A stretch of DNA of 64,000 nt from Pseudomonadota bacterium (lineage in GTDB: Bacteria > Pseudomonadota > Gammaproteobacteria > Burkholderiales > Gallionellaceae): positions 30,481 to 94,480 of the forward strand of contig JAJXTH010000006.1 in assembly GCA_021783995.1 (NCBI GenBank), read 5' to 3'. Under the pieces are notes generated by a model. The model was not told where the DNA came from. It saw nothing but the letters and a program-made list of their open reading frames with translations, and did no database searches. Both the position numbers and the translations under genes were made by a program. Shown here one piece after another: positions 54,289-63,999 of this stretch (positions are counted from its first letter, which is position 1; each line of letters starts with the position of its first letter).

Positions 54289-56651
54289 CTTGTAAGTCCC
54301 GCATAAAGCAAAGGCAGCTTCTCAGGCAGGCGCTCGACATGGTCAACGACCATGTAGTTCCTCGCACCGAATATCCTTGACACATACTGGTCAGCTCGCG
54401 GGTCGAGTGACATGCAGAATGTATTGACCCCGCTGCGGGAAAGCTCTTCCACTGCTTTTTTCGTATCATAGCGCAAATACTGCGGGTCGCGCACGTCCAC
54501 GTCCGCAGGTTCCCCATCCGTGATCACCAGAAGCAGCTTCTTCGAAGACTTCTGAAGCTTGAGGTAATGCCCGGCATGCCTTATCGCAGCCCCCATGCGC
54601 GTCGAGAGCTGGCCTGTCATCGCTGCGAGGCGTGATTTGGGTTGGTCGTCATAAGGCTGATCGAAATCCTTGTAGCGGAAGTATTCGACGTTGTGTCTGC
54701 CGTCCGAACAGAAACCGTGTATCGCAAAGGGATCCCCGATCTTGTCGATCGCATCGGCCAGGAGCACTGCGGCCTCGCGCTGCAGATCCAGCACGCTGTA
54801 GTCTTTTCCGCTTACCTTTTCGTTGGTCGACTCGGAAAGGTCGAGCAGCACCATCACGGAGATGTCGCGCATCTTGCGCACAGAGCGCATCATGATGCGC
54901 TGATCCGGCTGCTGCACCATGCGTATGTCTATCATCGAGCGGATCGCAGCGTTGATATCCAGCTCGTCACCGTCTTCCAGCTTGCGTATGCGGGTTACAC
55001 CCTGTGGCTGAAGCGCGTCGAGCAGAAATTTCATGCGCTGAATTTCCCGTTTGTACTGCGCGGCAATTTTTTCTATGATCTCCAGATCACCGGTCTTGGG
55101 GCGCTTTTCCTGAACAGTAGCCCAAGTCGGGCGCTCAAGCTGGATCTGGTAATCCCATTCCGAATAGTGGTGCGGTGCGGAAACTGGCTCCTTGCCCTCC
55201 ATTTCGTTGAAGGACTTTCCGCCGCTTTCATCCCCTATGTTTTCATAGGGATAAAGCTCGGTGGATAGCACCCAGATTTCCTGGGCATCGTCGCCTGCAA
55301 GTTCGGTGTCGATCTCGTTGGCCATCTCCATGACGCTGACGTACTTCCTGACCTGCTGGACAGTTTCATAGCCGGCCGAGGCCGCCTTTTCCATGTCGAA
55401 TTCCTCGAATTCCCAGAAATAGCGGTTGTCGTCGAGATAGGGCGCTGTGAGTACGTCGGTGCGCGGATGGAAAGGGATGTGAAGCAGGGATAATTCATGC
55501 GCAAGCGCTACACCGATATCCCAGGAAAACTGGTTTTCCTTCAGGCGATCCTGTCCGGCTGCAAAAAGCTTGCGCGCATTGACGATTACAGGGTGGTCGT
55601 CCTGATAGGTTTCGTCTAGCAGCGCGCGGGCGATGCGGTTCAGATAGTCGCCGATCGAATTGCCCTGCGAAGACTCAATGATGTGCAGGCTGGACCAAAG
55701 CTGCTTTAGGCCAGGAAAGGCATTGATAGCCAAGCGTTCGACTCGCGCGTCCTCAATTGCAGAGATAACTGCCATCTGCAGGGTATTTAGACCTTCTGCA
55801 GAAATCGGCGTCTGAGTGTAAACCACATGCGCAGCGCAGTGCGCCGTAGCGGCTCGATAGAGCTCAAGTCCGGAAATGCGCACCTCCTCAGTGCCCTTCT
55901 TGATGACAAAGTCATCAAAAGCATCCGGGACATGCAGCAGATAATTCTCGATGTAGGGTTTGTAGCCTTCGCGCTTTTCGAAATCTCCCGAAGTCGGACG
56001 CATGAAGAAATCTCGCGCCCATAGTGCACGCAAATACATGTTGATGCGGCGCTGCACGTCCACGAACAGTGTGCCCTTGCGTTCCTGTTGGAGGATTGCA
56101 AGGGATTCCGGCGTTTGCAGTCCGAAATAACGCACCTGTTCCTCATAGTTGGTGCGATGCGCCTGAGCCCCCCAGTTTGCCCAGCGGCGCAGACCGCCCA
56201 GGGTGAGTTGGGAGAATAGCGTCTCCAGATTGTCCAGCATCGGCTTGACGCCGCGGGGTGCGTTGGCCAGGAGCGTGTTGATCAATTGCAGGTATTTGGA
56301 GAATAGCGTCGCATCGCCCAGGCGGTCGGCTGCTGTAGACGCAGTCGCGAGCACCAGTTCGATCACGGTGCCGCTGGTTTTGGACGACATCTTCATCGCG
56401 CTATAGACGAGGTCTGGGATAACATCCTCGCCTAGCGTTCTGGCGATGGCGGGGGCAGTCTCAATGTAGGTGGCAACAAGTTCGCTACCGCGGCCCAGTC
56501 CCTTCAAGGATACTGCACCTTCAAGGTAATTCTGCAGGCCGCGCGGACTGAACACGCGCGCGGCTTCCTGCCAGGCGGATTGCAGAATTTCCCGCGAATT
56601 ATCCGACAGCTCGCCGAGAATTTCCTGATAATCTTCGAGATGGATAGACAT
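54285..56651 (-). CDS. cbbO: RuBisCO activase subunit CbbO (VWA domain)
   Basis: 788 aa; C-terminal VWA with MIDAS-like DLSESTNEK; downstream of cbbLSQ. Confidence 0.95.
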   Translation of the reverse strand: MSIHLEDYQEILGELSDNSREILQSAWQEAARVFSPRGLQNYLEGAVSLKGLGRGSELVATYIETAPAIARTLGEDVIPDLVYSAMKMSSKTSGTVIELVLATASTAADRLGDATLFSKYLQLINTLLANAPRGVKPMLDNLETLFSQLTLGGLRRWANWGAQAHRTNYEEQVRYFGLQTPESLAILQQERKGTLFVDVQRRINMYLRALWARDFFMRPTSGDFEKREGYKPYIENYLLHVPDAFDDFVIKKGTEEVRISGLELYRAATAHCAAHVVYTQTPISAEGLNTLQMAVISAIEDARVERLAINAFPGLKQLWSSLHIIESSQGNSIGDYLNRIARALLDETYQDDHPVIVNARKLFAAGQDRLKENQFSWDIGVALAHELSLLHIPFHPRTDVLTAPYLDDNRYFWEFEEFDMEKAASAGYETVQQVRKYVSVMEMANEIDTELAGDDAQEIWVLSTELYPYENIGDESGGKSFNEMEGKEPVSAPHHYSEWDYQIQLERPTWATVQEKRPKTGDLEIIEKIAAQYKREIQRMKFLLDALQPQGVTRIRKLEDGDELDINAAIRSMIDIRMVQQPDQRIMMRSVRKMRDISVMVLLDLSESTNEKVSGKDYSVLDLQREAAVLLADAIDKIGDPFAIHGFCSDGRHNVEYFRYKDFDQPYDDQPKSRLAAMTGQLSTRMGAAIRHAGHYLKLQKSSKKLLLVITDGEPADVDVRDPQYLRYDTKKAVEELSRSGVNTFCMSLDPRADQYVSRIFGARNYMVVDHVERLPEKLPLLYAGLTR

Positions 56652-56737
56652 GGCTCAGTTGGAGCCACCGAAGATGGCTCATTTGCTCCCTAGACCTTGT
56701 TCGTCGCTGCGATCAATTCGACGCAGCATTCTGACAA

Positions 56738-57541
56738 TCAGAAATATGTGCTCACTGCAGCATCCAGCGCATCGCGCATGTCGGGATCGTCCGTGATAGG
56801 GCGCACCAGAGCTACGCGGCAGGCCTTGATCGGATCGACATGATTGGCGATGAGGCTGGCCGCATAGATCAGCATGCGCGTCGAGATTCCCTCATCCAGC
56901 CCATGCCCTTTAAGATTTCGTGCGCGTTCTGCGATGGAAACCAGCTTGCCTGCGACTTCAGCGGTGACGCCAGTTTCATGCGAGACGATCTCCGTTTCGA
57001 TGTCGTGCTCGGGATAGCTGAAGTCCAGCGCGCCAAAACGCTGCTTGGTCGACTGTTTGAGATCCTTCATCAAAGACTGGTATCCCGGATTGTATGAGAT
57101 GACCAACTGGAAATCCGGATGTGCCTTGATCAGCTCGCCCTTCTTTTCGAGTGGCAGAACGCGACGGTTGTCGGTCAACGGGTGTATCACCACCGTGGTA
57201 TCCTGACGAGCCTCGACCACCTCGTCGAGATAGCAGATTGCGCCATAACGTGCGGCCAGAGCGAGGGGGCCATCCTGCCAGCGCGTGCCCTGCGCATCAA
57301 GGAGGAAGCGGCCGACCAGATCAGAAGCCGTCATGTCTTCGTTGCAGGCGACGGTGATCAAAGGCTTGTTGAGCTTCCATGCCATGTGCTCTACAAAACG
57401 TGACTTGCCGCAACCGGTTGGGCCTTTCAGCATCATCGGCATGCGCACGCTGTAAGCAGCCTCATACAACTCCACCTCGTCGGCGACCGGACGGTAATAG
57501 GGTTCCGCTTCGATACGATACTGCTGGATGATGTCGCTCAT
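56738..57541 (-). CDS. cbbQ: RuBisCO activase AAA+ ATPase CbbQ (MoxR family)
   Basis: Walker A LKGPTGCGKSRFVEHMAWKL; AICYLDEVVEARQDTTVVIHPLTDNRRVLPLEKKGE. Confidence 0.96.
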   Translation of the reverse strand: MSDIIQQYRIEAEPYYRPVADEVELYEAAYSVRMPMMLKGPTGCGKSRFVEHMAWKLNKPLITVACNEDMTASDLVGRFLLDAQGTRWQDGPLALAARYGAICYLDEVVEARQDTTVVIHPLTDNRRVLPLEKKGELIKAHPDFQLVISYNPGYQSLMKDLKQSTKQRFGALDFSYPEHDIETEIVSHETGVTAEVAGKLVSIAERARNLKGHGLDEGISTRMLIYAASLIANHVDPIKACRVALVRPITDDPDMRDALDAAVSTYF

Positions 57542-57633
57542 CTATGTCTCCATCTTTCAACACAAGGAAGGAAACGGTCTGCACTCAAACCGCTTTCGTC
57601 CGTACCCCGCCGATAGGCGGGGAATTGCATTGC

Positions 57634-57990
57634 TTATACCGTTTTGCCGCGGTAGATCACCATCGACGCACCCTGGCTTTGGGCGAAATTGTCATAGCCA
57701 ACCAGACGAACGTGATTGTTCGGGTTTGCCCTGTGGCATGCTTCTGCTTCAGCCAGAACCTTGCTCACGTCGGTCTCGCCGAACATCGGCAGCTTCCACA
57801 TGTACCAGTAGTTGTCCATCAGGTGCTCTGGCTCTGTGTGCTCGATCGCAGGGTTCCAACCCTTGTTGACGATGTACTCGACCTGTTTCTTGATCTGGTC
57901 GGCATTCATTGCCGGCAGATAGGAAAAGGTTTCGAACTTGCGGCTCGAAGGATCGCTCAGCCGACTTTTGTAATCCAACATTTCAGACAT
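57634..57990 (-). CDS. cbbS: RuBisCO small subunit
   Basis: 118 aa from ATG at 57990: [39 protein letters not shown]...[25 protein letters not shown]. Confidence 0.97.
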   Translation of the reverse strand: MSEMLDYKSRLSDPSSRKFETFSYLPAMNADQIKKQVEYIVNKGWNPAIEHTEPEHLMDNYWYMWKLPMFGETDVSKVLAEAEACHRANPNNHVRLVGYDNFAQSQGASMVIYRGKTV

Positions 57991-58040
57991 TGTATTCTCC
58001 AGTTTTGTTTGAGGCCCGGCGCATTGCGCCGGGAGATTCA

Positions 58041-59462
58041 TCACTTGTGAGCGACGTCCAGCTTGTCGACGGTGTCGAACTCGAACTTGATCTCTTTCCA
58101 TGTTTCCATGGCGATCTTGAGTTCAGGGCTGTTCTTCGCTGCTTCTGTCAACACTGCCTTGCCTTCCTTCTCGATGGCTATGCCGCGGTTGCGCGCTTCA
58201 ACGCAAGCCTCGAGTGCTACACGGTTGGCTGCAGCACCTGCTGCATTGCCCCATGGATGGCCAAGTGTGCCGCCGCCGAACTGCAGAACGGAATCGTCAC
58301 CGAAGATGTTGACCAGAGCGGGCATGTGCCATACGTGGATGCCGCCGGAAGCGACAGGCAATACGCCAGGCATCGAACCCCAATCTTGATCGAACATGAT
58401 GCCGCGGGAACGGTCTTCAGCAGTGAAGGAGTCGCGCATCAGGTCGATCCAGCCCAGGGTCGCGCCGCGATCGCCTTCCAGCTTGCCCACAACGGTACCG
58501 GAATGCAGATGGTCGCCGCCGGAAAGGCGCAGGATCTTGGTCAGCACGCGGAAGTGGATACCGTGGTGCGGATTGCGGTCGATCACAGCGTGCATCGCGC
58601 GGTGGATGTGCAGCAGGATACCGTTATCGCGACACCAGTTTGCAAGCCCCGTGTTGGCGCAGAAGCCGCCGGTGATGTAGTCGTGCATGATGATCGGTGC
58701 GCCAAGCTCTTTCGCATATTCGGCACGCTTGTACATCTCTTCGGGTGTTGGGGCAGTAACGTTCAGATAGTGACCCTTGCGCTCACCGGTTTCGCGTTCT
58801 GCCTTGTGGATCGCTTCCATCACGAAGTCAAAACGCTGCCTCCAGCGCATGAACGGCTGGCTGTTGACGTTCTCATCGTCCTTGGTGAAGTCCAGACCGC
58901 CACGCAAGCACTCGTAAACGGCGCGACCGTAGTTCTTCGCGGACAGGCCAAGCTTTGGCTTGATCGTGCAGCCCAACATCGGGCGGCCATACTTGTTCAT
59001 CATGTCGCGCTCGACCTGGATGCCGTGAGGCGGGCCGCCGCAGGTCTTCACGTAGGCGAGCGGGAAGCGCACGTCTTCGAGACGCAATGCACGGATCGCC
59101 TTGAAGCCGAACACGTTACCGACCAGCGAAGTGAACACGTTGACCACGGAGCCTTCTTCGAAAAGATCGATCGGATAGGCTACAAATGCATAGAAGCAGG
59201 TGTCGTCGCCAGGAACGTCCTCGATCCTGTATGCGCGACCCTTGTAGTAATCGAGGTCGGTCAGAAGGTCTGTCCACACAGTTGTCCAAGTACCTGTTGA
59301 AGATTCTGCTGCAACAGCCGCAGCTGCCTCTTCACGATCCACGCCAGGCTGAGGTGTAATCTTGAAACATGCAAGAATGTCAGAATCCAGCGGTGTGTAT
59401 TCTGGCATCCAGTAAGTTTGCCGGTAATCCTTTACACCGGCGTTGTAGGTCTTGACGGCCAT
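58041..59462 (-). CDS. cbbL: RuBisCO large subunit, form I (IA)
   Basis: 473 aa; active-site [48 protein letters not shown]; loop 6 region. Confidence 0.98.
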   Translation of the reverse strand: MAVKTYNAGVKDYRQTYWMPEYTPLDSDILACFKITPQPGVDREEAAAAVAAESSTGTWTTVWTDLLTDLDYYKGRAYRIEDVPGDDTCFYAFVAYPIDLFEEGSVVNVFTSLVGNVFGFKAIRALRLEDVRFPLAYVKTCGGPPHGIQVERDMMNKYGRPMLGCTIKPKLGLSAKNYGRAVYECLRGGLDFTKDDENVNSQPFMRWRQRFDFVMEAIHKAERETGERKGHYLNVTAPTPEEMYKRAEYAKELGAPIIMHDYITGGFCANTGLANWCRDNGILLHIHRAMHAVIDRNPHHGIHFRVLTKILRLSGGDHLHSGTVVGKLEGDRGATLGWIDLMRDSFTAEDRSRGIMFDQDWGSMPGVLPVASGGIHVWHMPALVNIFGDDSVLQFGGGTLGHPWGNAAGAAANRVALEACVEARNRGIAIEKEGKAVLTEAAKNSPELKIAMETWKEIKFEFDTVDKLDVAHK

Positions 59463-59559
59463 AGCAACTTCCTTTTTGTCTGGTTAATCAGATGTCTTCC
59501 TTCATTAGGAGAAGACCTGTAGCCCTTTTGAGCATGTTGTTACTATATACAAAATAAAC

Positions 59560-59586
59560 CATAAGTAATAATTGTATTTTCTTATG
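59560..59586. promoter_or_regulatory. Candidate CbbR operator in the cbbR-cbbL intergenic region
   Basis: Palindrome CATAAG-N15-CTTATG in an AT-rich region between the divergent genes. Confidence 0.45.
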
Positions 59587-59599
59587 CAGATCATTTACC

Positions 59600-60610
59600 A
59601 TGATCAATGGTTTATTCAGGATGAAAGTCATGATCAGAAATGCGACACTGCGCCAACTGAAAGTCTTTGAGGCAGTTGCGCGCAACTTAAGCTATACGCG
59701 CGCTGCAGAAGAGCTGCACACCACGCAGCCTACTGTATCCATTCAGCTCAAGCAGTTGACAGACCTCGTGGGGCAGCCGCTTATCGAACAGACAGGGAAG
59801 CGCGTGTCATTAACCTTTGCTGGGGAAGAGTTGCTCAAGGTGTGCCGAGGCATTTTCGATGGGCTTGCCCACTATGAAATGCTGCTTGCCGACATGAGAG
59901 GGGTCAAGGCCGGGAGGTTGAAGCTGTCGGTGATCACGACCGCAAAGTATTTCGTGCCGCGCCTACTCGGTTTATTTTGTCAGCGCTACCCTGGTATAGA
60001 CGTTTTGCTCAATGTCGACAACAGGGAGCATCTTTTGCAGCGCATGGCAGAGAATCAGGACGATATTTATGTATTGGGGCAGCCACCCGAACACTTGGAT
60101 GTGGAGGTAAAGCCCTTTCTTGAAAACCCGATAGTGGTTCTCGCTGCGAGCAGTCATCCACTTGCCGATGTAAAGAATATATCACCCAAGCGTCTGGCCG
60201 AAGAGCAGTTTCTGATGAGAGAGGCTGGCTCTGGTACACGCCTTTCCACCGAGAAATTTTTTGCGGAAAGAGGTCTGAAGCTCAAGGTTCGCATGGAGTT
60301 GGGAAGCAATGAGGCGATCAAGCATGCGGTTGCTGGGGGTCTCGGAATTGCGGTTCTTTCCGCGCACACCTTTGCGCTCGATCGGATTGAAAATGAACTC
60401 GCAGTGCTGGATGTGGAAGGTTTTCCGATACGCCGCCACTGGTATCTGACCTATTCCAAGGAGAGGCCGCTGTCAATTCTTGCACAGACTTTTCTCGAGT
60501 TCCTGCAAAAGGAAAGCCAGGCGTTCAGCGAAAAATACTTGCTTGGCATAAGCGGATTTCCTGATCGCAATAGTCCTTCGAACATTACACACGCGAAGAA
60601 GAAACGGTAA
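59600..60610 (+). CDS. cbbR: LysR-type regulator CbbR (start may be 59630)
   Basis: LysR HTH LRQLKVFEAVARNLSYTRAAEELHTTQPTVSIQLKQLTDLVGQPLIEQTGKRV; divergent from cbbL. Confidence 0.93.
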   Translation: MINGLFRMKVMIRNATLRQLKVFEAVARNLSYTRAAEELHTTQPTVSIQLKQLTDLVGQPLIEQTGKRVSLTFAGEELLKVCRGIFDGLAHYEMLLADMRGVKAGRLKLSVITTAKYFVPRLLGLFCQRYPGIDVLLNVDNREHLLQRMAENQDDIYVLGQPPEHLDVEVKPFLENPIVVLAASSHPLADVKNISPKRLAEEQFLMREAGSGTRLSTEKFFAERGLKLKVRMELGSNEAIKHAVAGGLGIAVLSAHTFALDRIENELAVLDVEGFPIRRHWYLTYSKERPLSILAQTFLEFLQKESQAFSEKYLLGISGFPDRNSPSNITHAKKKR

Positions 60611-60613
60611 TAC

Positions 60614-61744
60614 TTATTTCTCAGGGCGGAGTTCGCGTTGTATTTTTAGTGCTTCTTCCCGTGCTGCCATTGCGGTCGAAGCAAGGCATGTGTAGTGTCC
60701 CATTTTTCGCCCAGCACGAGGCTCGCGCTTGCCATACAGATGCAGTTTGGCGCGAGGGCTTTTCAGAATCTCTTCCCAATGAGGCTCACCATTCTGCCAA
60801 AGATCACCCAGCAGGTTGACCATCGCAACAGGTGACAATAGCCGTGTATCACCCAGAGGTAATCCGCACATTGCACGCACCTGCTGTTCAAACTGGCTGG
60901 TGACGCAGGAATCGATGGTGTAGTGCCCGCTGTTGTGGGGTCTTGGCGCAATTTCATTGACCAGAAGTTTGCCCTGGCTGATGAAAAATTCGACTGCGAG
61001 CACGCCGACATATTCAAGCTGTATGGCAATCTCACGCGCTATATTCTGCGCTTCTTGGATTAGCTCTGGACTCACGCATGCGGGGACGACAGTGATGTCG
61101 AGCACGCCATTTGCATGCGAATTTTCGCTCACGGGATAGACTGCTATCTCATTGTCGAGGCCGCGCGCAAGTATCACGGATACTTCGGTATCGAGATGCA
61201 CCTGGCCTTCAAGCACACAAGTTTCGCGCTTCATGATGTTCCATGCGGCCAGGGCCTCGCGCAAATCCTTGGCTTTTGTCTGGCCTTTTCCGTCGTAGCC
61301 GAATCGGCTCACCTTGAGGATCGCAGGCGATCTAATCATTTCGAAAGCATTGATCAGGTCATCCTCGCTTTGCACAAAGGCAAATGGCGCGGTTGGAAAC
61401 CCGTGATCGCGCAGAAACGATTTTTCATAAATCCGGTTTTGAGCAGTTGACACCGCCAACGGTCCGGGACTGACGACACAGTGCAGAGCCAACCTCTCGA
61501 GCGTCGATGCCGGTATGTTTTCAAACTCTGTGGTAACAGCAGCGCATTCGCGAACAAGACGATCAAGCGCACATGCATCTTCATATTCTGCAATAAGATG
61601 TTCGTCGGCGATCTCTCCCGCAGGGCTTAGCGGATCCGGGTCGAGTACGATTATCCGATAACCCATGGTCCGTGCAGCAAAGATGAACATGCGGCCCAAC
61701 TGTCCGCCACCCAGCATGCCAAGTGTAGCTCCCGGCAATATCAT
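60614..61744 (-). CDS. purK: N5-carboxyaminoimidazole ribonucleotide synthase
   Basis: [48 protein letters not shown]. Confidence 0.96.
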   Translation of the reverse strand: MILPGATLGMLGGGQLGRMFIFAARTMGYRIIVLDPDPLSPAGEIADEHLIAEYEDACALDRLVRECAAVTTEFENIPASTLERLALHCVVSPGPLAVSTAQNRIYEKSFLRDHGFPTAPFAFVQSEDDLINAFEMIRSPAILKVSRFGYDGKGQTKAKDLREALAAWNIMKRETCVLEGQVHLDTEVSVILARGLDNEIAVYPVSENSHANGVLDITVVPACVSPELIQEAQNIAREIAIQLEYVGVLAVEFFISQGKLLVNEIAPRPHNSGHYTIDSCVTSQFEQQVRAMCGLPLGDTRLLSPVAMVNLLGDLWQNGEPHWEEILKSPRAKLHLYGKREPRAGRKMGHYTCLASTAMAAREEALKIQRELRPEK

Positions 61745-62256
61745 TTTGGCAGTTTCATCGCCTTGACCTTGGCGACCTGTTGCTTGCGGAATTTTCCAAG
61801 TTTGCGAGCAAGGGTTTCATCGCTGTTTGCAAGCATTGCAGCAGCGAAAAGAGCCGCATTTGCGGCTCCTGCTTCTCCGATTGCGAAGGTCGCAACCGGA
61901 ATTCCCTTGGGCATCTGAACGATAGACAGCAGGGAATCCAGCCCTTTGAGTGTGCGAGATGTCACAGGAACACCGAGTACAGGAACCGTAGTTTTTGCGG
62001 CAAGCATTCCGGGCAGATGAGCTGATCCTCCAGCACCTGCGATGATGCATTGTAATCCTCGCTCTGCGGCACTCTCTGCATAGCTATACAAAAGATCCGG
62101 CGTGCGGTGGGCAGAAACGACTTTGGCTTCGTACGGAACAGCGAAGTCTTCCAGCATCTGTACCGCGTGTTGCATGATTTTCCAGTCACTGTCGCTACCC
62201 ATGACGACGCCAATCAATGGTTTTTTCACGGGTGGCTTTCGCTTTTGACTATCCAT
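61741..62256 (-). CDS. purE: N5-carboxyaminoimidazole ribonucleotide mutase
   Basis: [48 protein letters not shown]. Confidence 0.97.
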   Translation of the reverse strand: MDSQKRKPPVKKPLIGVVMGSDSDWKIMQHAVQMLEDFAVPYEAKVVSAHRTPDLLYSYAESAAERGLQCIIAGAGGSAHLPGMLAAKTTVPVLGVPVTSRTLKGLDSLLSIVQMPKGIPVATFAIGEAGAANAALFAAAMLANSDETLARKLGKFRKQQVAKVKAMKLPK

Positions 62257-62286
62257 AAATTTTCGCTCTGTAATGACAGGAAATGC

Positions 62287-62460
62287 TTAGTCTGGCCAAA
62301 CCCGATCTGAAAGCATAGGAATACGAGCAGGCTTAACTATCTTGGCTGGACTGCGGGTTTGAACTTTGTCCGCTATTGTAGCTGGTTTTTCCTCAGGTTT
62401 GTTTTCCTGAACCTTGACCTTGCGCATGCCGACAGCAAGTTTACTGGATGTTTTGCTCAT
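62287..62460 (-). CDS. 57-aa McdB-like small protein (not in supplied ORF track)
   Basis: MSKTSSKLAVGMRKVKVQENKPEEKPATIADKVQTRSPAKIVKPARIPMLSDRVWPD; ATG at 62460 overlaps the ParA-like gene stop; low-complexity charged body with C-terminal Trp. Confidence 0.6.
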   Translation of the reverse strand: MSKTSSKLAVGMRKVKVQENKPEEKPATIADKVQTRSPAKIVKPARIPMLSDRVWPD

Positions 62461-63092
62461 GATTTCAATAACTCCTTTATGATGGATTCAATCTCGCATA
62501 CAGCTGACTTGCCTCGGGGGCCAAGTCCATACACGCTAGTTCCCTCCATTGCAGCATTTCGATAAGCTGCACGCCGCGCGATTCCGGTTCGCAAAGTCGG
62601 AAAGTCAAATTCTGCGAGAGCTTCGTGCATCGATTTTGAAAGCGAATTGCGTGCGTCAAGCTGATTCAGTACTACAAAAGCTTTTAGGCGTGGATTGTGT
62701 TTTTTTGAACGATGCACTTCATCTGCAATATCTATGCTGGCCCACAAATCTATGGGGGATGGCTGAATCGGGATCAATGCAATGTCGACGTTACTCAGCA
62801 CTTTCTGCACTGTTTGTGTCTGCAGTGTGGGTGGGCAATCCAGCACAAGGTAGCGATGTTTTTGCATACCCCTGAAGATTTCCGTCAGATCGGATTCTTC
62901 CTGGACATGCTGCACTTCTGGCAAGTCACCTCCTTCGTTTAGACTCGCCCATTGACTCACTGATCTTTGCGGATCAGTATCCAGAATGACCGTGCTACCG
63001 CGCTGATGAAGGCCTGCTGCCAGATTCAGTGCCAGGGTGGTTTTCCCTGTGCCGCCTTTCTGGTTGGTGATCGCGATTCTCAAAGGGGGCAT
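62457..63092 (-). CDS. ParA/McdA-like ATPase (carboxysome positioning candidate)
   Basis: Deviant Walker A NQKGGTGKTTLALNLA; DTDPQRSVSQWASL; in the 3' part of the cso operon. Confidence 0.88.
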   Translation of the reverse strand: MPPLRIAITNQKGGTGKTTLALNLAAGLHQRGSTVILDTDPQRSVSQWASLNEGGDLPEVQHVQEESDLTEIFRGMQKHRYLVLDCPPTLQTQTVQKVLSNVDIALIPIQPSPIDLWASIDIADEVHRSKKHNPRLKAFVVLNQLDARNSLSKSMHEALAEFDFPTLRTGIARRAAYRNAAMEGTSVYGLGPRGKSAVCEIESIIKELLKS

Positions 63093-63361
63093 CAGGCACT
63101 GCCAGCAGACAGATTGTCGATTTGGTGCGCTAGCGCTACGTGCGACGGCGAGATTTTTTCACCATTCGCATCGATAGTCACGTTGACGTAGTTTTTGCCG
63201 AAGCTCAAATTAGGGTAGATCTGGGTTTGCTCGGAAAGCTTGGCTACGTCATCGAGAAACCGCCTGGTTTCGGCGTAGCTTCCAAAATCAAAACGCTGGC
63301 TTAGCGTCGGTGGCAAATCTTGCCTTAACCATTTCGGAATAGGATTGTCGCCATCACTCAT
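63092..63361 (-). CDS. Pterin-4a-carbinolamine dehydratase-like acRAF (alpha-carboxysome RuBisCO assembly factor)
   Basis: 89 aa; RFDFGSYAETRRFLDDVAKLSEQTQIYPNLSFGKNYVNVTIDA PCD-like pattern; between ParA-like and bacterioferritin-like genes. Confidence 0.8.
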   Translation of the reverse strand: MSDGDNPIPKWLRQDLPPTLSQRFDFGSYAETRRFLDDVAKLSEQTQIYPNLSFGKNYVNVTIDANGEKISPSHVALAHQIDNLSAGSA

Positions 63362-63804
63362 GTTTCAGCACCTTGGTTTGGTAAGTCAGCTTCCATTTTG
63401 TTCAGTTCTTCTCTGTGCGTCAACTCGTCGTTCAATATCTTGGCGAACAGGGACTGATGCTCGAAGTCTCGCACACGTATGCAATATTCTGTTGCCTCTT
63501 CATATAAGCGTATTGCTTCCGACTCCAGGACAAGATCGATAGCTATCATTTCACTCAGATTTCTACCAAGCCTCACAGCCGGCAACTGAGTGGCGTTGGG
63601 TGGCGTGCCAAGTTTCAACAGTGCATCGATCAGACTTTGCACATGTTCAAGTTCCTCGGTAACGTCCTGGCGAAAGTGCGCGCAAAATTTCTCCATTCCC
63701 CATTGGTCGCATATTCTTGACTGGGCCATATATTGTTGAACTGCGGCCATTTCATGGCCCAGTGCCCGGTGTAAATATCCCAATAGCCTTGGATCCCTTG
63801 CCAT
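63358..63804 (-). CDS. Bacterioferritin-like protein of the alpha-carboxysome locus
   Basis: 148 aa four-helix ferritin-like pattern (LGHEMAAVQQYMAQSRICDQWG; EELEHVQSLIDALLKLG; ILNDELTHREEL). Confidence 0.85.
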   Translation of the reverse strand: MARDPRLLGYLHRALGHEMAAVQQYMAQSRICDQWGMEKFCAHFRQDVTEELEHVQSLIDALLKLGTPPNATQLPAVRLGRNLSEMIAIDLVLESEAIRLYEEATEYCIRVRDFEHQSLFAKILNDELTHREELNKMEADLPNQGAET

Positions 63805-63816
63805 GATGGGTCCTGA

Positions 63817-63999
63817 TTATGAGACTATGGCGCTTACGTCGCTATCTCTTCCTGATGCGTTAGCGCTGGGCTTGGCAGGCAGGATGTTTTCGACTTCGCT
63901 GTGTACACGCGCGATGATGTGAGCGGCGACGAGGCCATCGCCTACGCGCTCGCAGGCATCAGCACCTGCACGCACGGCTGCGTTGACCGCACCTGTTTC
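63817..63999 (-). CDS. csoS1: Carboxysome shell protein CsoS1 family (BMC-H), C-terminal part; truncated by window edge
   Basis: Translated by hand: ETGAVNAAVRAGADACERVGDGLVAAHIIARVHSEVENILPAKPSANASGRDSDVSAIVS*; extended tail suggests a CsoS1B-like paralogue. Confidence 0.9.
   Translation of the reverse strand, partial: ETGAVNAAVRAGADACERVGDGLVAAHIIARVHSEVENILPAKPSANASGRDSDVSAIVS

Noticed and set aside
57909-59300. 463-aa + strand ORF antisense to cbbL/cbbS
   Set aside because: Shadow ORF over the highly conserved RuBisCO genes; composition is a mirror of cbbL codons and no domain is recognisable.
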